A stretch of DNA of 24,284 nucleotides. Origin: Pseudomonadota bacterium (lineage in GTDB: Bacteria > Pseudomonadota > Alphaproteobacteria > Rhizobiales > Devosiaceae). Positions 7,579-14,526 of the stretch are shown here, in pieces (position 1 is the stretch's first letter; every line of letters begins with the position of its first letter). The notes beneath the pieces were generated by a model that saw nothing but the letters and a program-made list of their open reading frames with translations, was not told the DNA's origin and searched no databases. The stretch spans positions 1-24,284 of the forward strand of contig JAEZFJ010000317.1 in assembly GCA_023437755.1 (NCBI GenBank), written 5' to 3'. The position numbers were made by a program, and so were the translations under genes.

Positions 7579-8322
7579 ATGCTGCTCCGCATGCTGTTTG
7601 GGGCAATCGCAGTCCTGGGCGCGCTGGCACTGCCGGCTGCCGCCCAGGAGGCGCTTTCACCCGAGACGGTGGATCACCTGGCACCTCCCGACCTGCTCAG
7701 CCTCAGGCTGGGGCAGCCGGTGGCGGCGCAGCCCGGGCCGTTCCGCGAGCATGCCTGCGGCACCAATGGCGGCCCGCAAGCCCAGCCGATCGCCGGTTTC
7801 GAAGCCTATGCGGCCTGTGCCGCGGAAGCCGAAACCGGCCTGCACGAAGTCACCTTCCGCTACGACGACGAGCTGCATTACTACGCTCGCGCCATGAACA
7901 ACATGCCGATCGCCGATCGCTTCCAGGGCACGCGCTTCGGCTCGTTCCCGGTCATCGTGTCGGCGCTGATCGACGGCGACGGCATCGTGCGCGGCTATCG
8001 CGCCGTGACCGACGACCGGGTGCCGCTGCGCGAGCGGCGTGTCGCCTACACGATGGGCATTCTCGCCAAGTCGCGCCTGCCGGGGGAATGGACCTGCGAG
8101 GACCTGCCGCTTGCCGATGGAGAGACCCCCGTCGGCCGCGTCGCGGTGAAGGAGGACTGTGCCGGAACGGCTCCCGACGGGCAGCAGATGCTGCTCAGGT
8201 CACGCTATCTCCACCGCAAGGGGCAGACCTTCGTCGACCAGCACTCCGGGCGCATCCGCGAGGGCCTGTTCGAGAGCACCACGCGCCTCGAAGTGTTCGA
8301 CGCCGACTGGAGGCTGCCCTGA
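7579..8322 (+). CDS. Secreted protein of unknown function in the PQQ dehydrogenase operon
   Basis: I do not recognise the family. The 247-residue protein has a signal peptide (MLLRMLFGAIAVLGALALPAAA, cleavage before QE). Four cysteines in the mature part (HACG, YAACAAE, WTCEDL, KEDCAG) could form two disulfides. No heme motif, transmembrane segment or enzyme motif is seen. It begins 4 nt after the cytochrome stop, so the two are surely co-transcribed. The ribosome site is poor, suggesting translational coupling. A longer open frame reaches back into the cytochrome gene, but the signal peptide places the start at 7579. Possible roles are assembly, substrate binding or anchoring of the dehydrogenase-cytochrome pair; this is inferred from context only. 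Confidence 0.85.
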   Translation: MLLRMLFGAIAVLGALALPAAAQEALSPETVDHLAPPDLLSLRLGQPVAAQPGPFREHACGTNGGPQAQPIAGFEAYAACAAEAETGLHEVTFRYDDELHYYARAMNNMPIADRFQGTRFGSFPVIVSALIDGDGIVRGYRAVTDDRVPLRERRVAYTMGILAKSRLPGEWTCEDLPLADGETPVGRVAVKEDCAGTAPDGQQMLLRSRYLHRKGQTFVDQHSGRIREGLFESTTRLEVFDADWRLP

Positions 8323-9077
8323 AACGCTTCGCTCTCCTCGCCCTCCTGCTCCTGCTCCCCACAGTCTCTGCCGTGGCGCAAACCGACGGGCGTGCGGCAT
8401 TCCTGGCCGGTGCGACGAACGACTGTCCCCGCTGCGACCTGTCCGGCCAGAACCTCAGCTATCGCGACCTCGGCAAAGCCGACCTCTCCGGCGCGAACCT
8501 CTCGCGCGCCCGCCTGCACCGTGCCGTGCTGAGCCGCGCCAACCTCGCCGGCGCCAACCTCGCCGGCGCCAACCTGAACCTCGCCGACCTGCGCTTCGCC
8601 GATCTCTCGGGGGCCGACCTCACGGCTGCGCTCCTGTTCGAGGCAAATGCGTCGGCCGCCAGGCTGACGGGAGCTCTCCTGGTCGGGGCCAAAGTGCAGC
8701 ATGCGCATTTTCCGCGGGCAGCCATGGTGGGCGTGGACCTGAGCGGTGCCGACGCCACCGAGGCATCCATGGCCGGGGCCGACCTGACTGGCGCCGACCT
8801 CTCCGATCTCTATGCACCCGGCAGCGACCTGCGGCAGACGAGGCTTAAAGGTGCAGATCTCTCCGACAGCACGTTCTTCGAAGCCAACTTCACCTCGGCC
8901 GATCTCACCGACGCGCAGATCAGGGACTCCGATTTCCGGCAGGCCAGGCTGACCAAAGCCGTGTTCGCAAACGCCGTCGTGGCCGGCAGCAAGTTCGCCC
9001 GCGCCTGGACCCAGGACGCCGACTTCACCAACGTCGACCTCACCACCGCCACCGGCCTGACAGCGCCCACGCCCTAA
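8319..9077 (+). CDS. Secreted pentapeptide-repeat protein, apparent CTG start
   Basis: A 252-residue protein. After a signal peptide ([M/L]KRFALLALLLLLPTVSAVA-Q) it consists almost wholly of pentapeptide repeats of the A(D/N)LSG type from about residue 36 to 240, predicted to fold as a right-handed quadrilateral beta-helix. No ATG, GTG or TTG lies near the signal peptide. The CTG at 8319 starts it exactly, with GGAGG (8309-8313) 5 nt upstream, and its TG are also the first bases of the previous gene's TGA (CTGA overlap). The in-frame ATG at 8088 would overlap the previous gene by 235 nt and bury the signal peptide, so I reject it. Function is unknown; a periplasmic scaffold for the oxidation operon is a guess. 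A 15-bp unit is duplicated exactly at 8541-8570. Confidence 0.85.
   Translation: MKRFALLALLLLLPTVSAVAQTDGRAAFLAGATNDCPRCDLSGQNLSYRDLGKADLSGANLSRARLHRAVLSRANLAGANLAGANLNLADLRFADLSGADLTAALLFEANASAARLTGALLVGAKVQHAHFPRAAMVGVDLSGADATEASMAGADLTGADLSDLYAPGSDLRQTRLKGADLSDSTFFEANFTSADLTDAQIRDSDFRQARLTKAVFANAVVAGSKFARAWTQDADFTNVDLTTATGLTAPTP
8541..8570 (+). repeat. Exact 15-bp tandem duplication within the pentapeptide-repeat gene
   Basis: AACCTCGCCGGCGCC occurs twice back to back and encodes NLAGA NLAGA. An exact nucleotide repeat in a protein whose other repeats have diverged points to a recent in-frame expansion by one pentapeptide. Confidence 0.8.
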
Positions 9078-9384
9078 CCCCACCCCGGCGCGATGCCGCC
9101 CGGCCGGACCAAGCGCCGTGATTGAGTCGAGAATCGACTCGGCCAGCCGATGAAACGACACCCTGCCGAGCAGGATGCAGCCCTCGGCCCGGACCACCGC
9201 GCCTCGCCCTGCTTCGCGATCTTCCTCAACCGCCCGTCGAAGTCCGGCGCCCCTGCAACCCACCCAGATTCGGCCCAGCTCAGGCACCGAAAACCCGAGC
9301 CACCACCCACCACTGCCGCCGCGCTGGTGGCTGCGGCAACCAGTTTCGTAAGTCACGGATTTTAATGACGGATTATCGAAAGGG
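9078..9384. other. Non-coding host flank between the PQQ operon and the integrative element
   Basis: No gene is supported in these 307 nt. A perfect 7-bp hairpin (GAGTCGA 9124-9130 with TCGACTC 9134-9140) may help end the operon, but it lacks a T-tract. Before element insertion this stretch would have been the sequence directly downstream of tRNA-Thr. Confidence 0.6.
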
Positions 9385-9408
9385 ATGGTGCTGCAAGAGA
9401 GGATTGAA
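9385..9408. repeat. Left attachment site, 24-bp copy of the tRNA-Thr 3' end
   Basis: Identical over 24 bp to 14451-14474. It begins ATGGTGCTGCAAGAG and ends GATTGAA, and corresponds to the CCA end, acceptor strand and 3' T-arm half of tRNA-Thr read in reverse. It is a displaced tRNA end, as expected at the distal boundary of a tRNA-integrated element. Identity stops abruptly at 9409. Confidence 0.9.
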
Positions 9409-9468
9409 AACGGGCAGCACTTCCGCAGGGCACTGATAATCCTTATGGATTTTCGCTCGCGTTGATCG

Positions 9469-9479
9469 TCTGTATGTCA
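9469..9479 (+). repeat. Candidate integrase arm site, left copy
   Basis: TCTGTATGTCA occurs here, 60 bp inside the left att core. The identical 11-mer lies at 14382-14392, 58 bp inside the right core, in the same orientation. Arm-type integrase sites commonly sit in such symmetric positions; the binding role is inferred. Confidence 0.45.
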
Positions 9480-9707
9480 CCCATGTAGGCCAGTGGCAAC
9501 CCCCTCCAGCACTACAGCCACCACCCCCGAAGCGCGCCTCGACCGGACTGCGCTTCCACTACCGCTCCCACCTTGAGGCACGCCTCCGGCTGATCGCTGG
9601 GGCCGCTAGTGCTTCCACCTGAGTATCATCCCGCTCCCGCCGCCCTGTTCTCTAGCTGGCGACGGCGCAGATGGTCTCATCCCCAAACTCCAGCATGAAG
9701 AGAGACC

Positions 9708-9842
9708 ATGCCCAATCCCCAATCCACGAACAGCCGCCATCGGCTGACCTTGAAGCGCCCGAAGGCGAACCAAAGACCAGTCAGCGAGCGGCAGACCGCG
9801 CAGCAGCGGTCATCGACCACCGCGAAGGAGGCTAGACGATGA
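9708..9842 (+). CDS. Small basic protein, translationally coupled to the ParB-like gene
   Basis: A 44-residue reading frame starting MPNPQSTNSRHRLTLKRPK, rich in Arg, Lys and Gln. Its TGA overlaps the next gene's start as ATGA, a hallmark of coupled genes. The ribosome site is weak (AAGAGAG just upstream). No family is recognised; the basic charge suggests a nucleic-acid ligand. Of the 300 nt between the left att site and this ORF, nothing else looks coding. It could be chance, but the exact overlap argues for a real gene. Confidence 0.45.
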   Translation: MPNPQSTNSRHRLTLKRPKANQRPVSERQTAQQRSSTTAKEARR

Positions 9843-10678
9843 CGGAGCAAGCCCAGCCCCAGTCGGTCTCGCGTTCCCCGCTAGATCAGGCGATGGCCCA
9901 ACTTGAGGCGAAGCGCGTCGAGTATAGCGGGAGCCGGAAACCTCGCCGCATCCCCCTAGCCGCCATAAAGACCTCCCCCGAGGTCTTCGTCTTCGGCGTA
10001 CGTGGGCACGACCTCGACGATTACTACTCCGACCAGCTGGCGAAGATACTGGCCACCAAGGAAGACTTCTCACCCATCCTCGTGCTGCCGGTCGGCAATG
10101 GTTTCATCGTTGTAGATGGCCACTACCGGATGGCGGCGTATCGCCGGAACGAGCGGAAGGACATCCCGGTGGAGGTCTTCGCCGGAACCGTCAGAGAAGC
10201 CTTGCTTGTTGCCGTTGAGCGGAACTCTGAGCAGAAGGTAGCCCTCGACAACTCGCAGCGGCAGGACTGTGCCTGGCGCTTCGTTCTGGCCGGCTACACT
10301 ATCCCTCAGATCGTCAGGGCCTCGGGGATTTCTCGGGCGCAGGTTGGTGTGATGCGCAAGGCGATGAAGGCTCTAAGCGGTGGTGCCTTGGACCACGTTC
10401 AGTGGTGGCGGGCGCGCAAGGCGGCGGAAGGGCGAGACGTGCTTCCGACCATGGACGACGATGAGAAGCAGGCTTGGTTGCTTGGCAAGGCCGAAGCCCT
10501 TGCGGGGATCGTCAAGCGGGCGACCGGGGCGCATGCCCACAAGAACCCGGAACTTATGGGTTGGGCCATTGCGCTTGTCGCAGGCCGTGCCGCCCCGGAG
10601 GTTGCTCGGTTCATCATGGAGAACCTGACCCCCGAGGCCGAGGCTGAGTTGGCGCGAGCGAAGGACTTCGAGTGGTAG
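9839..10678 (+). CDS. ParB-like N-domain protein with helix-turn-helix
   Basis: A 279-residue protein. Residues about 36-130 match the ParB/Srx fold: RRIPLAAIKTSPEVF, then ILVLPVGNGFIVVDGHYRMAAYRRN, then AVERNSEQ. DGHYRMAAY (93-101) occupies the place of the GERR nucleotide-binding motif of true ParB. Residues 152-178 (GYTIPQIVRASGISRAQVGVM) look like a helix-turn-helix. The rest (180-279) is helical and unassigned. No ParA ATPase is encoded in the element, so it is unlikely to be a full partition system. More likely roles are a transcription regulator or DNA-binding factor of the element. A perfect AAGGAGG ribosome site 7 nt before ATG fixes the start and suggests strong expression. Confidence 0.8.
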   Translation: MTEQAQPQSVSRSPLDQAMAQLEAKRVEYSGSRKPRRIPLAAIKTSPEVFVFGVRGHDLDDYYSDQLAKILATKEDFSPILVLPVGNGFIVVDGHYRMAAYRRNERKDIPVEVFAGTVREALLVAVERNSEQKVALDNSQRQDCAWRFVLAGYTIPQIVRASGISRAQVGVMRKAMKALSGGALDHVQWWRARKAAEGRDVLPTMDDDEKQAWLLGKAEALAGIVKRATGAHAHKNPELMGWAIALVAGRAAPEVARFIMENLTPEAEAELARAKDFEW

Positions 10679-11003
10679 CCGGGTGCTACGTACTAGGAGT
10701 GCTATTCTAGCACCCTGACCACCCCGTCCCCACTCCATAAAATGGCGCAAAAACCTGTTGCCCAATGTCGATAGTGGCCCGGGGCGAGTATCCCCCGGTG
10801 GCCCTCCGGCACCCCGAGGAAAACCGGGGGCACCCGCCGTCATACGGTTGAGGTGATGCGAGTTCGGGGTCGTGAACCCACACCCCAGCGCAGCCGACCT
10901 CGGCCCATACCGAAATCCCCTCCGAAACCAGCGGCTCGCAACCCCCGAAATCCGGGCACCTCGCAGACCAGTGCCAGTCATTGGCCGTTTTGAGGGTACG
11001 AGA
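10679..11003. other. Non-coding stretch before the serine recombinase gene
   Basis: These 325 nt hold no convincing gene. They contain two inverted repeats: 10681-10715 (above), and CCCCCGGT (10792-10799) with ACCGGGGG (10823-10830). Serine resolvases usually act on sites directly beside their genes, so this is the natural place to look for one. A reading frame enters the recombinase gene from 10872, but its N-terminal extension is not family-like. Confidence 0.5.
10681..10715. repeat. Inverted repeat after the ParB-like gene
   Basis: GGGTGCTA (10681-10688) is matched by TAGCACCC (10708-10715), with a further GTGCTA between them. It lacks a T-tract, so it is not a standard terminator. It lies upstream of the serine recombinase and could be part of a recombination or binding site. 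Confidence 0.4.
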
Positions 11004-11606
11004 ATGGGCAAGCGGGTCGGCATCTACCTCCGAGTATCGACCAAGGAGCAGACCACCGAGAACCAGCGCCGAGAGTTGCTGCTGGTCGCAGAGCGGGCTG
11101 GCTGGGAGGTGGTCGAGTTGTTCGAGGACGCCGGGGTGTCAGGGGCTAAGGGCCGCGACAAACGCCCGGCCTTCGATGCACTTTTGCGGGCCGTAACGCA
11201 GCGCAAGGTGGACATGGTGGCGGCATGGTCGGTTGACCGGCTGGGCCGCTCCATGCCCGACCTGATCTCGTTTCTGGAAGAATTGAGGGGCCACGGGGCG
11301 GACCTCTACCTTCACCAGCAAGCTCTCGACACCTCCACGCCATCCGGCAGAGCACTGTTCGGGATGCTGTCGGTGTTCGCCGAGTTCGAGCGTTCGATGA
11401 TTCAGGAACGCGTGAACGCCGGTCTGGCGCGAGCCAAGGCGCAGGGTAAGCGGCTGGGCAGGCCCACCTTGGCAGTCGGCATCGAGGCCAAGGTACGCGA
11501 CTTGCGGGCATCGGGAATGGGTATGAACAAGGTCGCGCGGACGCTCGGCATCGGGGTATCGGCTGTACAGCGGATCGACGCTGCCAGGTCGGAGGCGGTA
11601 GAATGA
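11004..11606 (+). CDS. Serine recombinase (resolvase/invertase family)
   Basis: A 200-residue small serine recombinase. The catalytic serine lies in GIYLRVSTKEQTTENQ (S10). Family motifs follow: DAGVSGAKGRDKRPAFDALL, AWSVDRLGRS, and the FAEFERSMIQERVNAGLARAK helix. A C-terminal helix-turn-helix (LRASGMGMNKVARTLGIGVSAV, about 168-190) binds DNA. It cuts and rejoins DNA through a 5'-phosphoserine link. Length and order match Tn3/Hin-type enzymes. The ATG at 11004 is preferred to an in-frame ATG at 10872 because GAGGG lies 7 nt before it and similarity begins there. All key residues are intact, unlike the element's tyrosine integrase, so this may be its only working recombinase. Confidence 0.9.
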   Translation: MGKRVGIYLRVSTKEQTTENQRRELLLVAERAGWEVVELFEDAGVSGAKGRDKRPAFDALLRAVTQRKVDMVAAWSVDRLGRSMPDLISFLEELRGHGADLYLHQQALDTSTPSGRALFGMLSVFAEFERSMIQERVNAGLARAKAQGKRLGRPTLAVGIEAKVRDLRASGMGMNKVARTLGIGVSAVQRIDAARSEAVE

Positions 11607-11716
11607 TCAAGAACCGCAACACGACGTTCAGGGCGCGGCAGGAGCCGCAGTACTCGGAGCAACCTTCTACGCCCCCATCGTGGTGTGGGCTGGCGCACGC
11701 CTCCGAGGCGTCCTGA
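11603..11716 (+). CDS. Tiny ORF coupled to the serine recombinase
   Basis: A 37-residue frame (MIKNRNTTFRARQEPQYSEQ and onward) starts with ATGA, overlapping the recombinase stop. GGAGG (11591-11595) lies 7 nt before its ATG. No family is recognised. The start context is good, but so short an ORF could still arise by chance. Confidence 0.35.
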   Translation: MIKNRNTTFRARQEPQYSEQPSTPPSWCGLAHASEAS

Positions 11717-11884
11717 GTGATCACTTTAGGGAGCGCACCGCGCGCCTTCTGGGGTATTTTTCTGCCATGGCGTGGTCCCCCCGATGGTGGTGTCCGGGAG
11801 GCGAGGAAGACCGTGAGGCACTCCCTGAGGGATTCTCAGGTACGCTGCGCTACTGGCCTGAAGTGCTGCCGCACCGTGGGCGTC

Positions 11885-12472
11885 CTAGAACGGAAGCTCG
11901 ATCGAGAGGCGCTTCTGATGCGCTCGTATGGCCGCCCATAGACGCTTGTAGTCATCCTCTCCCTTCATCGCCGCAAATTGCCGTCGCAGGTCAAGGAGAT
12001 CAGCCTGAGCAATCTCTGGCGCTAGAATGTCGCAGGCACGGTTGAAGTGAACAACAGCATGGCGTACCTGCTGTAACGTGCTGAAGGCCCGGCTCATAAC
12101 GTAAGTAAGAAGCAGAAAAAAAACTGGCGCCGCAATTCCGGTCCACGACGGGACAGTTTTGGCGTGAATCGGCGCCCATCCAATATCAGAAAGCGCTGGC
12201 CTTATAAGGTATCCGGAAAATACTCCTGAAATCATACAAATTCCCGTTCCAATGATGGCCAGCAGGGTCACAGAAACGCTGTCGGGCTGGTGATTTGCTG
12301 CGCGCTGGTATACCTCGTCTCTGGCGATTTTCTGGTTTAGTGTTAGTAACTTGAAAATGAGGTCGAGCAATCTCTGGCCACGTGGTTTGAGGAATTCCCA
12401 ACCTGCATTACCGACGACACCGCCGACCACTGCTAGAACGAGCCAGAATAAAGCTCCCGCGACCCAGTCCAT
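11885..12472 (-). CDS. Membrane protein of unknown function, element cargo
   Basis: A 195-residue protein with three predicted transmembrane helices: residues about 4-24 (VAGALFWLVLAVVGGVVG), 68-90 (VTLLAIIGTGICMISGVFSG) and 107-127 (WTGIAAPVFFLLLTYVMS). A charged cytoplasmic tail follows (LLDLRRQFAAMKGEDDYKRLWAAIRAHQKRL). The family is not recognised. Its DNA is visibly richer in A/T than the surrounding genes and uses codons such as TTA and ATA that neighbours avoid, so it was probably acquired from a different source. It is the only gene in the element without an evident DNA transaction role and is therefore the cargo candidate. A purine-rich GGGAGG lies 11 nt before ATG at 12472. Confidence 0.72.
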   Translation of the reverse strand: MDWVAGALFWLVLAVVGGVVGNAGWEFLKPRGQRLLDLIFKLLTLNQKIARDEVYQRAANHQPDSVSVTLLAIIGTGICMISGVFSGYLIRPALSDIGWAPIHAKTVPSWTGIAAPVFFLLLTYVMSRAFSTLQQVRHAVVHFNRACDILAPEIAQADLLDLRRQFAAMKGEDDYKRLWAAIRAHQKRLSIELPF

Positions 12473-12536
12473 CTTCTGGCCATCCTCCCCCGCAAGTACG
12501 TGGATAGGATTAGCTCCTCAGCTGGTCGCGCGTCTA

Positions 12537-12863
12537 CTAGGCCTCAATGTGCCGAGATGGCGTGGTCACTGATTTGGAACGTCGGTAAATACGCAACGGG
12601 TCAGGGGTCGCAGGGGCAGTCCCCGAGGAGCTCAAGTGGAGCCACTGAGAGACTTTGCCGGGGGGGCGTAGGGCCAACCTCCGGCGAGGCCTCCTCGTAG
12701 TGGCAGACGTGCCCCGCAAGGGAACCGGGGCGACCCTCTCCAGTGTTGGGCGGTAGCCTGTATCCTCGACCTCGAAGCGGGGCAGCTTCCCGATCTCGTG
12801 AGCCTGAGCCACAGGCGAGAAGTCCCCGTATCCCTCACGGGCATCAACGTAGATCGGCTCCCC
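12537..12863 (-). pseudogene. Out-of-frame C-terminal end of the integrase
   Basis: Read in the second minus-strand frame, this segment supplies the missing integrase end. It has EGYGDFSPVAQAHEIG with the catalytic tyrosine, then LPRFEV, where many relatives stop. It continues as a low-complexity Arg-rich tail to the stop at 12537, so the original stop may also be lost. Confidence 0.65.
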
Positions 12864-14380
12864 ATCATGTAGTCGCGCGTCTCCTTGTCCATGCGGTGAG
12901 CGGATTCGCGGCTGCGGGTGGTGAAGAGGTGTCGCCAGGCATGATTGGGGCGATCGAGCGGGGCTTTCATGCCCAAGTCGTCCTTGACCCAGTTCGTCAC
13001 CTTATTGGCTGCGTCCTCAGCGCGATGGCTGGAAAGCCGCTGGAGGTCGGTTTCGGCAGGGTAAGGCGTGTAGAAGGCTGGTCCATCGCCGATGGCGCGG
13101 AGCATCTCCAGGAGGCCCATTTCCACAAGGTGCGGATGCACCGCCACCGACCAAGCCTTGCCGCTCTTGGTGCTGCCGTCTTCCGGGGTGAGGTGCATGA
13201 GGGGGATGCCGTCGACCACCCGCAGGTTCCGCCCCTGAAATGCGGTGATCTCTGAGACGCGAAGCCCGGTGTAGGCGCATATCCACGGAACCCAGAACAA
13301 GGCCCGCTGGTGGGGTGCCGACAGTGCCTTGGGGGTTCCCTTGAAGGTGGCCCTCAGGATCGTCAGCGCCTCATCTTGCGTCCAGCCCCTCGGCCCCGTC
13401 GGGGGCGCCTTGCGCTCATCCCGCAGTCCACTGGCGACATTAGAGGGGAGGTCAAACTCCTTCACGCCATGCTGCAGCACCGCCTTGAGGGCGGCCAGTT
13501 GGCGGTTGTTGATGGTCCTGGCGGCAAGTCCCTGTGCCTGCAGAGCGTCACGCCAGTGCCGAACTTCGTCTTTGGTGACGCGGCGTGCATCCTCGTGACC
13601 GGCGAACCTGCGGAAGGCCCCGAGGATTGAACCGAAGTCAGCGGCGGTCTTGGGTTTCATGCCCCCAGTGCGGGCCTTATGCTCCAGCAGGCCGGACAAT
13701 GTCAGTGTCGCAGGAGCCTTCTTCGCCGCCTTGGGGAACGCCTTGGCCGGATCGGGGAACCGCTTTTCCTTCGGATGGTCGCTGTAGTCACCATAGGCGC
13801 GCTGCCGGAGCATCTCTAGAGCGTCCCCGAACGCCTTATCGAACTCGACAGTCAGGCGCTCAATACTCTCCGCATCGACGAGCAGGCCCGTCTCGGCAAG
13901 GTAGTGCTCTATGGCGAACCGCCAGCGCCCCCACGGGTGGGCAGGGATTATGACGAGAGGGTTTTGAGCACTGAGGGCCTTGGCGTCGAGATAGCTCCTC
14001 CAGCGCCGCCGTAGATCGTCCTCAATTTCAGGGGTGTCGCCAAGCGCGTCTTTGAAGAACCGGAAGAGCTCACCAGCCAGCGCCACACACTGCATGCTGG
14101 ACAGGCGAACGGGGGCATTGGCGAATCGCGCCCAGACGAGATCGAATTGGGCTTGTACCTCTGGGACCAGCGCCTTCGCCTCGGCGGGTTCTTTGGTTCC
14201 GAGGCTAACTGTCAGGTGAACCCCTATCGTGACCGAGTGGGACTTGCCCGCTATCACGATGGTGGCTTGGTGGCCCTTCGCAGCGCCATTGAGCCGGGCG
14301 GGAGTGCGCTGGCGGTACCAGTAGACCCCGGTCTTTTCGTGCTTGTATGGGGTCGGCATGGGAAGGCTCACGTATGCCAC
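12632..14380 (-). CDS. Tyrosine-type site-specific integrase, C-terminus frameshifted
   Basis: A 582-residue reading frame. The N-terminus (GVYWYRQRTPARLNGAAKG) resembles the DUF6538 domain of alphaproteobacterial integrases. A SAM-like core-binding domain covers about 225-315. The catalytic domain shows R374 (TGLRVSEI), K405/K408 (TKSGKAW), H480 and R483 (HAWRH). After DYMMG (503-507) the frame goes wrong and contains no catalytic Tyr. In the overlapping frame the expected end continues (EGYGDFSP, then HEIGKLPRFEV), with the candidate Tyr codon at 12828-12830 and a stop at 12537. One base appears missing in the C-run 12860-12863. The start is GTG at 14380; an ATG at 14359 is possible. It lies 71 bp from the tRNA-Thr att core. 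As read, it should be inactive unless the shift is a sequencing error. Confidence 0.85.
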   Translation of the reverse strand: MAYVSLPMPTPYKHEKTGVYWYRQRTPARLNGAAKGHQATIVIAGKSHSVTIGVHLTVSLGTKEPAEAKALVPEVQAQFDLVWARFANAPVRLSSMQCVALAGELFRFFKDALGDTPEIEDDLRRRWRSYLDAKALSAQNPLVIIPAHPWGRWRFAIEHYLAETGLLVDAESIERLTVEFDKAFGDALEMLRQRAYGDYSDHPKEKRFPDPAKAFPKAAKKAPATLTLSGLLEHKARTGGMKPKTAADFGSILGAFRRFAGHEDARRVTKDEVRHWRDALQAQGLAARTINNRQLAALKAVLQHGVKEFDLPSNVASGLRDERKAPPTGPRGWTQDEALTILRATFKGTPKALSAPHQRALFWVPWICAYTGLRVSEITAFQGRNLRVVDGIPLMHLTPEDGSTKSGKAWSVAVHPHLVEMGLLEMLRAIGDGPAFYTPYPAETDLQRLSSHRAEDAANKVTNWVKDDLGMKAPLDRPNHAWRHLFTTRSRESAHRMDKETRDYMMGSRSTLMPVRDTGTSRLWLRLTRSGSCPASRSRIQATAQHWRGSPRFPCGARLPLRGGLAGGWPYAPPAKSLSGST

Positions 14381-14381
14381 C

Positions 14382-14392
14382 TCTGTATGTCA
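14382..14392 (+). repeat. Candidate integrase arm site, right copy
   Basis: The second copy of TCTGTATGTCA, located just upstream of the integrase start codon (14380). Besides a possible arm-site role, integrase bound here could repress its own gene. Confidence 0.45.
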
Positions 14393-14451
14393 ACAGGAGC
14401 GGCGGAAACCCGTGTAGAACCGGAATGTTCTGGATAATCAAGCCAGAGGAA

Positions 14452-14526
<75 letters not shown>

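Noticed and set aside
8088..8318. N-terminal extension of the pentapeptide protein from ATG 8088
   Set aside because: It overlaps the previous gene by 235 nt, is Arg/Pro-rich and would bury the signal peptide. CTG 8319 with GGAGG is better.
8400..9070. A CRISPR-like or satellite repeat
   Set aside because: The repetition is in frame with a protein-coding pentapeptide pattern and has no spacers.
8205..9356. A minus-strand frame with repeated G-E-V-G patterns
   Set aside because: The periodicity mirrors the pentapeptide repeats on the plus strand and has no independent start signal.
9385..9408. A tRNA pseudogene
   Set aside because: Only the 24-bp att core matches tRNA-Thr and nothing resembles the rest of a cloverleaf, so it is a displaced attachment site.
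9839..10678. A full ParAB partition system
   Set aside because: No Walker-type ParA gene is present, and the ParB GERR motif is replaced by DGHYR. A plasmid-style partition role is not supported.
12860..12863. Programmed frameshifting in the integrase
   Set aside because: There is no convincing slippery heptamer or downstream pseudoknot. Deletion in a short homopolymer or a read error is simpler.
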